DNA of 8,033 nt from Burkholderiaceae bacterium (GTDB lineage Bacteria > Pseudomonadota > Gammaproteobacteria > Burkholderiales > Burkholderiaceae), in assembly GCA_017998575.1 (NCBI GenBank), contig JAGOCV010000180.1, positions 1 through 8,033 on the forward strand, read 5' to 3'. Both the position numbers and the translations under genes were made by a program. Below are positions 1 to 7,082 of the stretch, piece after piece. A model generated the notes under the pieces. It was not told the DNA's origin, ran no database searches, and was given only the letters and a program-made list of their open reading frames with translations. Position 1 is the stretch's first letter. Every line of letters starts with the position of its first letter.

Positions 1-371
1 GGACGTACGAGCGCGTGCTCGACACCTTCCCGCGCCTGGCCGAGCGCCTGCAGCATGGGGGCCAGCAGCTCTCGGGCGGCGAGCAACAGATGCTGACCAT
101 CGGCCGCGCCTTGATGACCAACCCCGACGTGCTGATCCTGGACGAAGCCACCGAAGGCCTGGCGCCGCTGATCGCCCGCGAGATCTGGCGCATCTGCGGC
201 CTGATCCGCCAGTCGGGCATCAGCAGCGTCATCGTGGACAAGAACTGGCGCCACGTGACCCAGGTGACCGACCGCAACGTCGTGCTGGTCAAGGGCGAGG
301 TGGTGTTCGAAGGCAGCAGCGCACAGCTGCAGGCCGAGCCCGAACTGCTCACCCGCCACCTGGGCGTGTAA
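1..371 (+). CDS. livF: Branched-chain amino acid (HAAT family) ABC transporter ATP-binding protein, LivF-like, C-terminal part
   Basis: This is the 3' part of an ATPase subunit that powers uptake by a HAAT-family transporter on the cytoplasmic face of the inner membrane. The reading frame is open from base 3, so the gene begins outside the window. About 122 residues are visible, roughly half of a LivF of about 235 residues. The ABC signature LSGGEQQ lies at 69-89, and Walker B (LILDE) at 132-146 is followed by ATEGLAP, the usual LivF form of the D-loop. The switch position reads VDKN at 234-245 where LivF proteins normally have VEQN; the canonical His is absent in both. The end AEPELLTRHLGV is typical for LivF. 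Stop TAA at 369-371. Substrate cannot be told from this fragment: HAAT systems carry branched-chain amino acids, amides or aromatic acids. LivG is less likely because of the EGLAP motif and the short C-terminus. Confidence 0.9.
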   Translation, partial: TYERVLDTFPRLAERLQHGGQQLSGGEQQMLTIGRALMTNPDVLILDEATEGLAPLIAREIWRICGLIRQSGISSVIVDKNWRHVTQVTDRNVVLVKGEVVFEGSSAQLQAEPELLTRHLGV

Positions 372-393
372 ACCGCCAGCGCTGAAAGCGCGA

Positions 394-417
394 ACGGCCT
401 GCCGTGCGGCAGGCCGT
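394..417. terminator. GC-rich hairpin between convergent genes, terminator-like
   Basis: A perfect 10-bp inverted repeat (ACGGCCTGCC at 394-403, GGCAGGCCGT at 408-417) with a 4-nt loop sits 22 bases after the livF-like stop and 17 bases beyond the stop of the minus-strand outer-membrane gene. Position between two converging genes suggests a shared transcription end. No U-tract follows on either strand (GTGTG on plus, TCGCG on minus), so it is not a canonical intrinsic terminator. It may instead be an RNA 3'-end stabiliser or simply a hairpin. Confidence 0.4.
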
Positions 418-434
418 GTGTGCGGATCAGCCGG

Positions 435-1286
435 TCAGAACCCCACGTTCAGCAACACCTGCGGGCCGCGGAACTTGTAGCGCACCTCGCCATCCCAGCT
501 GCTCGCGCCACCGCCGGTGGTCTGCAGCTTGTAGTCGTTGAGGCGGTAACCCACGCCCAGCGCCACATTGGGCGTGAAGCGGTAGAGCAGGTTCACCTGC
601 GCGTTGAGCAGCGTGCCCTTCTTGTCGTCGTGGTTGAGCGAGAAGTAGTCGGCCCGGCTGCCCAGGATCCAGCGCGGCGAGAACGCCCACGTGTGATAGA
701 GGCCGATGGTGGGCAGCGTGAGGTTCTCGTTGCGCTCTTCGCGCGCCGAAGCCGTGCCCACGCCACCGATGGTGCCGGCGCCTTCCACGACGAATTTGAA
801 GTTGGTGTGGTGCAGGCCGCCCACCACGCCGAACTCTGCGTTGGGCGTGCGGATGACAGAGTAGCCGGCCGAGAGGCGATACACCTCGGATTCGAACTGG
901 CTGCCCAGCGAAGCCGACACCGGGTACGACGCATCGCCGAAGTCGATGGTGCGGGCGATGCTGCGGCTGGTGCTGCGGTCAAGCTTGAAATACTCGAACT
1001 CCATGCGCCAGCGCTCGCCCAGGCGCGCGCCCAGCAGCAGCGAGCCGACGTTGCTGTTGTCGGCCAGGCCCAGATCGTCCTCGCCACTGATGGTGGTGCC
1101 GATGGCACCGCCGGGGCTGTTGGCGCGGATGGTCGAATCGATGTTGGGTCGGAAGGCGCCCAGTTGCAGCCAGAGGCTTTCGTCCAGATTGCCTTCGCGG
1201 CTGGGCTGCGCCCAGGCGGCGCCGGTGGCACAGAGCGTCGCCGCGGCAACCAGGATGGCGGGACGGAAGGATTTCTTGATGGGCAT
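435..1286 (-). CDS. Predicted outer-membrane beta-barrel protein, unknown function
   Basis: A 283-residue protein. The start at 1286 is chosen because it begins a clear Sec signal peptide: basic MPIKKSFR, a hydrophobic stretch rich in Ala, Val and Leu, then a probable signal-peptidase I site AWA|QP after residue 26. The open frame extends further upstream but only as unrelated Arg/Ala-rich sequence. A weak GGGAAG ribosome-binding site lies 7-12 bases before the ATG. The mature part is a chain of alternating polar and aromatic stretches (for example WRMEFEYFKL, LGVGYRLNDYKL, WDGEVRYKF) separated by Gly/Asn/Asp turns. It ends in LLNVGF, and a C-terminal Phe is the recognition signal for BAM-dependent barrel insertion. 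Size would fit a barrel of about 10 to 12 strands. No porin or transporter family is recognised, so substrate and role are unknown. It is convergent with the livF-like gene and upstream of nothing on its own strand within the window. Confidence 0.8.
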   Translation of the reverse strand: MPIKKSFRPAILVAAATLCATGAAWAQPSREGNLDESLWLQLGAFRPNIDSTIRANSPGGAIGTTISGEDDLGLADNSNVGSLLLGARLGERWRMEFEYFKLDRSTSRSIARTIDFGDASYPVSASLGSQFESEVYRLSAGYSVIRTPNAEFGVVGGLHHTNFKFVVEGAGTIGGVGTASAREERNENLTLPTIGLYHTWAFSPRWILGSRADYFSLNHDDKKGTLLNAQVNLLYRFTPNVALGVGYRLNDYKLQTTGGGASSWDGEVRYKFRGPQVLLNVGF

Positions 1287-1411
1287 GCAGGCTTCCCGGG
1301 TGTGAAAAAGTGGACGACCCGGCGATATTTCCACCCATGCGCGCATGCGGGCGTGAGGCCAGTACGCGCACCCGTGTCGGACAGCGCCGACTTTCCGGAG
1401 AACAGGTGTCG

Positions 1412-2185
1412 TCAGAGCAGCGCGCGCAACTCGCGTGCCGCGTCCTGCAGCAATGGCAGCAGGTCGCGCACCGATTCCTGCAGCGTGCGCTTGTGCGGCG
1501 CCACCACGACGTTGAGCGCGGCCACGGTGATGCCCTGCATGTTGCGCAAGGGCACGGCGACGGCCTGAACCCCCAGCTCGTGCTCCTCGCGTGCGGCGCT
1601 GTAGTCGTCGGCGCGTACCTGCGCCACGGCTGCGCGAAAGGCCGCCGTCTCGGTCAGCGTGTGGGCCGTGAGGCGGCGCAGCGTGCGTCCGCGCATCCAG
1701 CGCGTGAACTCGGCGCGCGGCAGGCCGGCCAGCAGCACGCGGCCAGTGGAGGTGGCGTGCGCCGGCAGCCGTGCGCCCAGATGCAGGCCGTAGGCCAGCA
1801 TCTGTGGCCGCGCCGAACCGCTGCGTGCCACGATCACGCACTCATCGCCATCGAGCACCACCACAGAGAAGGGTTCGTGCGCTTCGGCCGCCAGCCGGTT
1901 GAGTGTGGGCTGCACCACGCGAGGCAGCCGCGCCGATGCGAGGTAGCTGCCCGAGAAGCGCAGCACCTTCGGCGACAGCCAGAACCAGCTGCCATCGCTT
2001 TCCAGGTAGCCCAGGTGCGCCAGCGTGAGCAGGTGGCGGCGCGCGGCGGCGCGCGTGATGCCGGCGCGCTGGGCGGCCAGCGTGGCGTTGAGCCGCTGGC
2101 GCTCGGTGTCGAAGCTCTCCAGCACGGCCATGCCCTTGGCCATGCCTTCGATGAAATCGGGTTTGGCGATGGGCGGCAGGGGCAT
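1412..2185 (-). CDS. pobR: IclR-family transcriptional regulator, PobR/PcaR type
   Basis: A 257-residue DNA-binding regulator. A winged helix-turn-helix spans about residues 12-72: FIEGMAKGMAVLESF opens the domain, ITRAAARRHLLTLAHLGYL is the recognition region. The effector domain covers about 80-257 and carries family hallmarks AHATSTGRVLLA near 142-153 and YSAAREEHELGVQAVAVPL near 195-213. Members of the PobR/PcaU/PcaR branch bind hydroxybenzoate-type effectors. The gene is divergent from pobA with a 149-bp gap, which makes it the probable 4-hydroxybenzoate-responsive activator of pobA. This is the Acinetobacter-type (IclR) PobR, not the AraC-type PobR of Pseudomonas. ATG at 2185 is preferred. 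A GTG at 2245 in the same frame would add 20 residues of non-family sequence and run through the operator-like dyads. The Shine-Dalgarno match at 2185 is weak (GGA 7 bases upstream). Function is inferred from family and context. Confidence 0.85.
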   Translation of the reverse strand: MPLPPIAKPDFIEGMAKGMAVLESFDTERQRLNATLAAQRAGITRAAARRHLLTLAHLGYLESDGSWFWLSPKVLRFSGSYLASARLPRVVQPTLNRLAAEAHEPFSVVVLDGDECVIVARSGSARPQMLAYGLHLGARLPAHATSTGRVLLAGLPRAEFTRWMRGRTLRRLTAHTLTETAAFRAAVAQVRADDYSAAREEHELGVQAVAVPLRNMQGITVAALNVVVAPHKRTLQESVRDLLPLLQDAARELRALL

Positions 2186-2209
2186 GGGGCGTCCGGTGGG
2201 CGGCAGGTT

Positions 2210-2244
2210 TGCGCGATGATCGCGCACGGCTTGCGATGATCGCA
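2210..2244. promoter_or_regulatory. Paired near-palindromes, probable PobR operator
   Basis: Two dyads share the core GCGATGATCGC: TGCGCGATGATCGCGCA at 2210-2226 and TGCGATGATCGCA at 2232-2244. Each is symmetric except at its central base. Their centres (2218 and 2238) are 20 bp apart, close to two helical turns, so two bound dimers would sit on the same DNA face. They lie in the pobR-pobA intergenic region, 25 bases upstream of the pobR ATG and 90 bases upstream of the pobA ATG. IclR-type PobR/PcaU proteins are known to bind repeated palindromic sites in such divergent gaps. The sequence pattern is seen directly; the assignment to PobR is inference. Confidence 0.6.
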
Positions 2245-2263
2245 CAAAGCCGGCGCCGCGCCC

Positions 2264-3516
<1,253 letters not shown>

Positions 3517-3553
3517 GCGGCGCCTCGCGCGCGGGCAGCGGCAGAATCCGTCC

Positions 3554-4456
3554 ATGTCCGCTTCCCGAGCCTCCCTGCGCCCGCTGCGCGGCGTGCGCAT
3601 CCTGAGCCTGGCGCTCAACCTGCCCGGCCCGGCCGCGCTATTGCGCTGCCAGGCCATGGGCGCCAGCTGTACCAAGCTCGAGCCGCCCTCGGGCGATCCG
3701 ATGCAGCACTACAGCCCCACCGCCTACGCCGCCCTGCACGCCGGCGTGAAGGTGGCGAGGGCCGATCTCAAGACAGACGCCGGTCAGGCCTGTCTGTCGC
3801 GCGAGCTGGCCCGCGCCGATGTGCTGCTCACCTCGTTCCGCCCTTCGGCCCTGCAGCGCCTGGGACTGGGCAGGAGACGGCTGCGCCGCGATTTCCCGGC
3901 GCTCAGTCAGGTGGCCATCGTCGGCGGCGTGGGAGCGCAGGCCGAGGTACCCGGGCACGACCTCACCTATCTGGCCGAGCGCGGCCTCGTCACCGGCCTC
4001 GACCTGCCTGCCACGCTCTATGCCGACATGAGCGGCTCGCTCATGGCCGGCGAGGCGGTGCTGCAGGCCGTGCTGACCAGCCGGATGAGCGGGAGCACAG
4101 AGGCGCGCGGTGTTTTCATCGAGGTGGCGCTGGCCGGCGCCGCCGCCTGGCTGGCCCGGCCGCGCGACTGGCGCCTGACGACGCCCGACGCGCCGATCGG
4201 CGGCGCGCACGCGGGCTACCGTGTCTATCCGTGCCGGGGCGGCCGCGTGGCCGTCGCGGCGCTGGAGCCGCATTTCGCCCAGGCCCTCTGCGCCGTGGCC
4301 GGCGTGCCGATCAACGGGCCGGCCGACCTGCTCTCGCCGCGCGTGCACACCGCCATCGCCGCCTTCCTGGCCACGCGCACCCGCGCCCAGCTCGACGCTC
4401 TGGCCGCTACGCACGACCTGCCCCTGCACACGCTGCCGCGCGGGACGACGCGATGA
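3554..4456 (+). CDS. Short CaiB/BaiF family III CoA-transferase or acyl-CoA racemase-like protein
   Basis: A 300-residue protein of the family that includes formyl-CoA transferase, carnitine CoA-transferase (CaiB) and alpha-methylacyl-CoA racemase. The N-terminal part opens with LRGVRILSLALNLPGPAAL, then GASCTKLEPPSGDP (36-49) and DVLLTSFRPSALQRLGL (89-105), all typical. The racemase triad seen in Mycobacterium MCR (His126, Asp156, Glu241) has plausible equivalents: His135 in PGHDLTYL, Asp158 in YADMSGSL and Glu238 in ALEPHF. Asp158 would also be the acyl-carrying Asp of transferases. This favours a 2-methylacyl-CoA racemase-like chemistry, but the substrate is unknown. The protein is about 60 to 100 residues shorter than usual: it stops soon after HDLPLHTLPRG, so the C-terminal segment that normally returns to the large domain is missing. 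The stop overlaps the next start as ATGA, so this is not a recent frameshift with remaining sequence. The Shine-Dalgarno is poor. Located 37 bp behind pobA, possibly cotranscribed. Confidence 0.8.
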   Translation: MSASRASLRPLRGVRILSLALNLPGPAALLRCQAMGASCTKLEPPSGDPMQHYSPTAYAALHAGVKVARADLKTDAGQACLSRELARADVLLTSFRPSALQRLGLGRRRLRRDFPALSQVAIVGGVGAQAEVPGHDLTYLAERGLVTGLDLPATLYADMSGSLMAGEAVLQAVLTSRMSGSTEARGVFIEVALAGAAAWLARPRDWRLTTPDAPIGGAHAGYRVYPCRGGRVAVAALEPHFAQALCAVAGVPINGPADLLSPRVHTAIAAFLATRTRAQLDALAATHDLPLHTLPRGTTR

Positions 4457-5202
4457 ATCGCACCGGACAGGTCATCCGCTGGAACGAGGAACGCGGCTTC
4501 GGCTTCATCCGCGGCGAAGGATCGCCGGCCGATGTGTTCTTCCATGTGCGCGATTTCCGCGGCACGCCTGCGCTGCGCCCGCACGAAGGCCTGCGGGTGG
4601 CGTTCGAGGAAATCCACATGGGCGGCAAGGGGCCGCGCGCCGTGGCCGTTCGCCCGCTGGCCTCGGCGCCCCCACCCATGGCACCGCGGCCGGCCGGCCG
4701 CGCCGGTCGCGACGGGCCGCTCACGCTCGAACCCATGGCAGGCTGCCGGCACATCGGACCGAGGCCAGCCTCGCCGCCGACCGCACCGCAGCGCACACGC
4801 CGCCGCCCGGCCGCTTCACAGGAACTGGCGCCGGTGCGCCACGCGGGCACGATGCTGCTGCTCGTGCTGGCCTACGCCGCCGCCATCGGCTGGGGACTGT
4901 GGACGCGCCGCCTGCCGGCCTGGGTGTTGATCGCGCTACCGGGGGTCAACCTGGGCACCTTCATGGCGTACTGGCACGACAAGCACGCGGCGCATACGCG
5001 CCAGTGGCGCACACCCGAAAACACCTTGCACGCCTGGAGCCTGGCCGGGGGCTGGCCAGCCGCGTGGCTGGCGCAGCAGGTGCTGCGGCACAAGTCGTCC
5101 AAAGGCTCGTTCCAGCAGGGTTACGTGGCCAGCGTGATCGGGCACGGCGCCTTGCTGGCCGGCGTGCTCTGGTGGCTGGACACCACACCGATCGGGCGTT
5201 GA
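4453..5202 (+). CDS. Cold-shock domain protein fused to DUF1294 membrane domain
   Basis: A 249-residue fusion. Residues 1-67 form a cold-shock (S1-like OB) domain with RNP1 as RGFGFIRG (14-21) and RNP2 as VFFHV (28-32), the aromatic residues that stack on single-stranded RNA or DNA. Residues about 68-131 are a Pro/Arg/Ala-rich, probably disordered linker. Residues about 132-249 are a DUF1294 domain with membrane segments near 133-150, 155-173 and 226-242, and the family motif MAYWHDKHAAHTRQWRTPENTLH followed by HKSSKGSF. The nucleic-acid-binding part would face the cytoplasm, tethered to the inner membrane. The role of DUF1294 is unknown. The start is fixed by the cold-shock domain N-terminus (MNRTGQVIRWNEERG) and by the ATGA overlap with the previous stop, which implies translational coupling. 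The in-frame sequence upstream is the shadow of the CoA-transferase gene. Confidence 0.85.
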   Translation: MNRTGQVIRWNEERGFGFIRGEGSPADVFFHVRDFRGTPALRPHEGLRVAFEEIHMGGKGPRAVAVRPLASAPPPMAPRPAGRAGRDGPLTLEPMAGCRHIGPRPASPPTAPQRTRRRPAASQELAPVRHAGTMLLLVLAYAAAIGWGLWTRRLPAWVLIALPGVNLGTFMAYWHDKHAAHTRQWRTPENTLHAWSLAGGWPAAWLAQQVLRHKSSKGSFQQGYVASVIGHGALLAGVLWWLDTTPIGR

Positions 5203-5226
5203 ACGGGCCTGCGCCCGCATATGGCT

Positions 5227-5232
5227 TAAAAT
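5227..5232 (+). promoter_or_regulatory. Candidate -10 element for the small basic gene
   Basis: TAAAAT lies in a short AT-rich island (CTTAAAATGC, then a run of six T at 5241-5246) directly after the DUF1294 gene and 33 bases before the start of the 56-residue gene. It matches five of six positions of TATAAT. No -35 at normal spacing is convincing: TTGAAC at 5199-5204 is 22 bp away. It suggests that the small gene has its own transcript. Confidence 0.35.
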
Positions 5233-5265
5233 GCTGCAACTTTTTTACTGAACCGGACATTCCAG

Positions 5266-5436
5266 ATGGGTAACAAGATCGTCACCGAAGCGGACCGCAA
5301 GGCCACCCCCCGCCCCGGCGTCAACCTGGGCGGCAACCCCTTCACCGAAGGCAAGGGTCAGCGCACCAGCCTGGAACGCGGCTCGCACACCCGCAGCAAG
5401 AAGAATCCCGGCAAGCGCCCCAGCAAGGGCGGCTGA
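5266..5436 (+). CDS. Small basic glycine-rich protein, 56 residues, unknown function
   Basis: An ATG at 5266 opens a 56-residue frame ending TGA at 5434-5436. Coding is supported by codon use: 50 of 56 codons end in G or C, as in the neighbouring genes. It is also flanked by a TAAAAT box and a strong terminator 35 bases after the stop. The protein begins MGNKIVTEADRKATPRPG, has a central VNLGGNPFTEGKGQRTSLERG and ends in a Lys/Arg/Ser/Pro/Gly tail. It has 13 Lys/Arg against 4 Asp/Glu, no Cys, Trp or Tyr, and no hydrophobic segment, so it should be a soluble, largely disordered cytoplasmic protein that could bind nucleic acid. The Shine-Dalgarno is weak (CCGGA about 9 bases upstream). I do not recognise a named family, and nucleic-acid binding is only inferred from charge. 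It converges on the photolyase gene. Confidence 0.7.
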   Translation: MGNKIVTEADRKATPRPGVNLGGNPFTEGKGQRTSLERGSHTRSKKNPGKRPSKGG

Positions 5437-5470
5437 TCGCCGGCACGCCACACGGGCGTGCACCACCCTC

Positions 5471-5496
5471 AAAGGGCCGCCGCAAGCGGCCCTTTT
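5471..5496. terminator. Rho-independent terminator, possibly bidirectional
   Basis: A perfect 10-bp stem (AAAGGGCCGC at 5471-5480, GCGGCCCTTT at 5486-5495) with loop CGCAA ends in TTTT (5493-5496). It is well placed to end the plus-strand transcript of the 56-residue gene, 35 bases past its stop. On the minus strand it lies 14 bases after the photolyase stop, with a shorter T-run (TTTGAG), so it may also end the ygiQ-photolyase transcript. Confidence 0.85.
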
Positions 5497-5509
5497 CATT
5501 TGCCGTGCG

Positions 5510-7060
5510 CTACAGGTCGTCCAGCCCGGCCCGCAGGCCGGCCGCCCGCTCGCGCACCGCATCGAGCACCGGCCCCTTCATCTTCTCCAGTTGCCGGTAC
5601 GGCATGACCAGGCGCGCGTTCTTTGAGAGCCGTGTTTCGTGGCGGGCGAAGAAATCCCAGTACAGGGCATTGAACGGGCAGGCGCGCGCACCCGTTTTCG
5701 CGCGGTGGTCGTAATGGCATCCGCGGCAGTAATCGCTCATGCGAGCGATGTAGGCGGCGCTACTGACATATGGCTTGGTGGCGATGAGGCCGCCGTCGGC
5801 GAACTGGCTCATCCCCACCGTGTTCGGCGCCTCGACCCACTCGAAGGCGTCGATGTAGACACCCAGATACCAGAGGTGCACGGCATGCGGCTCCAGCCCG
5901 GCCAGCAGCGCGAAGTTGCCGATCACCATGAGGCGCTGGATGTGGTGGCCGTGGGCGGTCTGCAGCGACTGGCCCACCGCGTGGCGCAGGCAGTTCATGC
6001 GCGTGTCGCCGTCCCAGAACCATCGCGGCAGCGGCGTGGTGTGGGCCAGGGCGTTGCGCTGCTCGTAGCCCGGCATGTGGCACCAGTAGATGCCGCGCAC
6101 GTACTCGCGCCAACCGAGGATCTGGCGCACGAAGCCTTCCACCGCCGCCAGCGGCGCGTGACCGGCGCGCCAGGCGGCTTCGGCCTCCTGCACCACCTCG
6201 TGCGGCCTCAGCATCTTGGTGTTGAGCGCGAACGACAACAGCGAATGGAAAAGGCGCGGGCTCTGCGTGCTCATGGCGTCTTCGTAGTCACCGAAGTGCG
6301 GCAGCGCATGCTGGATGAAATGCTCCAGCGCGGCCAGGGCCTCGCCACGGTTGAGCGGCCAGCGCAGCTCCCGCGCCTGCGGATCGCCGAAGCTCTTCAC
6401 ACCCGCTGCCTCGATCGATGACCACAGCGCGCCGTGGTCGTGCGTGGGCCGCGCATCGGCCGGTGCAGCCGGCGTGCCGGGCCAGGGCTTGCGGTTTTCA
6501 TGGTCGTAGTTCCAGCGGCCACCCGCAGGCTCGCCGCCCTCCTCCATGAGCACGCCGTGGCGACGGCGCATGCGGCGGTAGAACTGTTCCATCAGCCAGT
6601 GCTCGCGGCCCGTGAACATACCGGCCATCTCCGTGCGCGCGGTGTAGAAATGCTCGCTGTCGACCGCTTGTGTGGCAAAGGGCTGACCGGCGCACCAGTC
6701 GGCCAGGAGACGGTCGAGCCGCCATTCGTCGGGATGCTGGTATTCGAGCCGGCGCGCGCCGTAATGCGCCATCAGCGCCGCCAGATTGCCGGGAATCGAC
6801 TGGCGGTTGCTGGGGTCGTCGATGGCCACGTAGCGCACCCGGTGGCCGGCCTCGCGCAAATGGCGGGCGTGCTCGCGCATGCCGGCGAAGATGGCCAGGA
6901 TCTTCTGCGCGTGGTGCAGTACGTAGTCGGTTTCCTGCCGCACTTCCATCAGCACGTAGACGATGCCGTCGTCGACGGAGCCGAACCAGCTGTGTTGCGG
7001 ATCGAGCTGGTCGCCCAGCACCAGGCGCAGGGTGTCGGCGCGCGGGCGTGGACCGTTCAC
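5510..7060 (-). CDS. Fe-S bacterial cryptochrome/(6-4) photolyase (PhrB/CryB group)
   Basis: A 516-residue flavoprotein of the FeS-BCP group, which repairs (6-4) pyrimidine photoproducts with blue light. The N-terminal antenna domain starts [10 protein letters not shown] (11-20); the FAD-binding helical domain fills about 235-490. The four cluster ligands are Cys357, Cys445, Cys448 and Cys461, with the same spacing (88, 3, 13) as Cys350, 438, 441 and 454 of Agrobacterium PhrB. His372-His373 in GHHIQRLMV match the catalytic His365-His366. Trp349, Trp397 and Tyr398 match the PhrB electron-transfer residues Trp342, Trp390 and Tyr391. Group members bind FAD and 6,7-dimethyl-8-ribityllumazine. The start is GTG at 7058-7060, with AGGGG 8 bases upstream; no ATG lies nearer the conserved N-terminus. 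It begins 22 bp after the YgiQ-like gene and is probably cotranscribed with it. A purely sensory cryptochrome role (as for CryB) is possible, but the intact residues favour repair. Confidence 0.92.
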   Translation of the reverse strand: MNGPRPRADTLRLVLGDQLDPQHSWFGSVDDGIVYVLMEVRQETDYVLHHAQKILAIFAGMREHARHLREAGHRVRYVAIDDPSNRQSIPGNLAALMAHYGARRLEYQHPDEWRLDRLLADWCAGQPFATQAVDSEHFYTARTEMAGMFTGREHWLMEQFYRRMRRRHGVLMEEGGEPAGGRWNYDHENRKPWPGTPAAPADARPTHDHGALWSSIEAAGVKSFGDPQARELRWPLNRGEALAALEHFIQHALPHFGDYEDAMSTQSPRLFHSLLSFALNTKMLRPHEVVQEAEAAWRAGHAPLAAVEGFVRQILGWREYVRGIYWCHMPGYEQRNALAHTTPLPRWFWDGDTRMNCLRHAVGQSLQTAHGHHIQRLMVIGNFALLAGLEPHAVHLWYLGVYIDAFEWVEAPNTVGMSQFADGGLIATKPYVSSAAYIARMSDYCRGCHYDHRAKTGARACPFNALYWDFFARHETRLSKNARLVMPYRQLEKMKGPVLDAVRERAAGLRAGLDDL

Positions 7061-7082
7061 GGCGCGCGCCCCTGCGAAGCGG

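Noticed and set aside
420..1568. 382-codon plus-strand frame opposite the outer-membrane gene
   Set aside because: It is antisense to a gene with a signal peptide and barrel signature, and shows no recognisable motifs.
1287..1841. Upstream extension of the outer-membrane gene frame (minus strand, to 1841)
   Set aside because: It runs through the pobR gene in another frame with Arg/Ala-rich sequence. The signal peptide shows that the protein starts at 1286.
2186..2245. GTG start at 2245 for the IclR regulator
   Set aside because: It would add 20 residues of non-family sequence and cover both operator-like dyads; the ATG at 2185 fits family length better.
3638..4429. 263-codon minus-strand frame opposite the CoA-transferase gene
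   Set aside because: Its Gly/Arg/Gln-rich product has no motifs, while the plus strand carries clear CaiB/BaiF motifs.
5199..5232. TTGAAC (5199-5204) as the -35 partner of TAAAAT
   Set aside because: The spacer would be 22 bp, too long for a sigma-70 promoter, and the hexamer overlaps the stop of the DUF1294 gene. The -10 is reported alone with low confidence.
4221..5273. 350-codon plus-strand frame across the CoA-transferase end and the DUF1294 gene
   Set aside because: It is an Arg/Ala-rich shadow; the cold-shock and DUF1294 motifs lie in a different frame.
5245..5562. 105-codon minus-strand frame opposite the small basic gene
   Set aside because: It would cross the intrinsic terminator and overlap the photolyase end. 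Its sequence looks like a reversed GC-rich gene.
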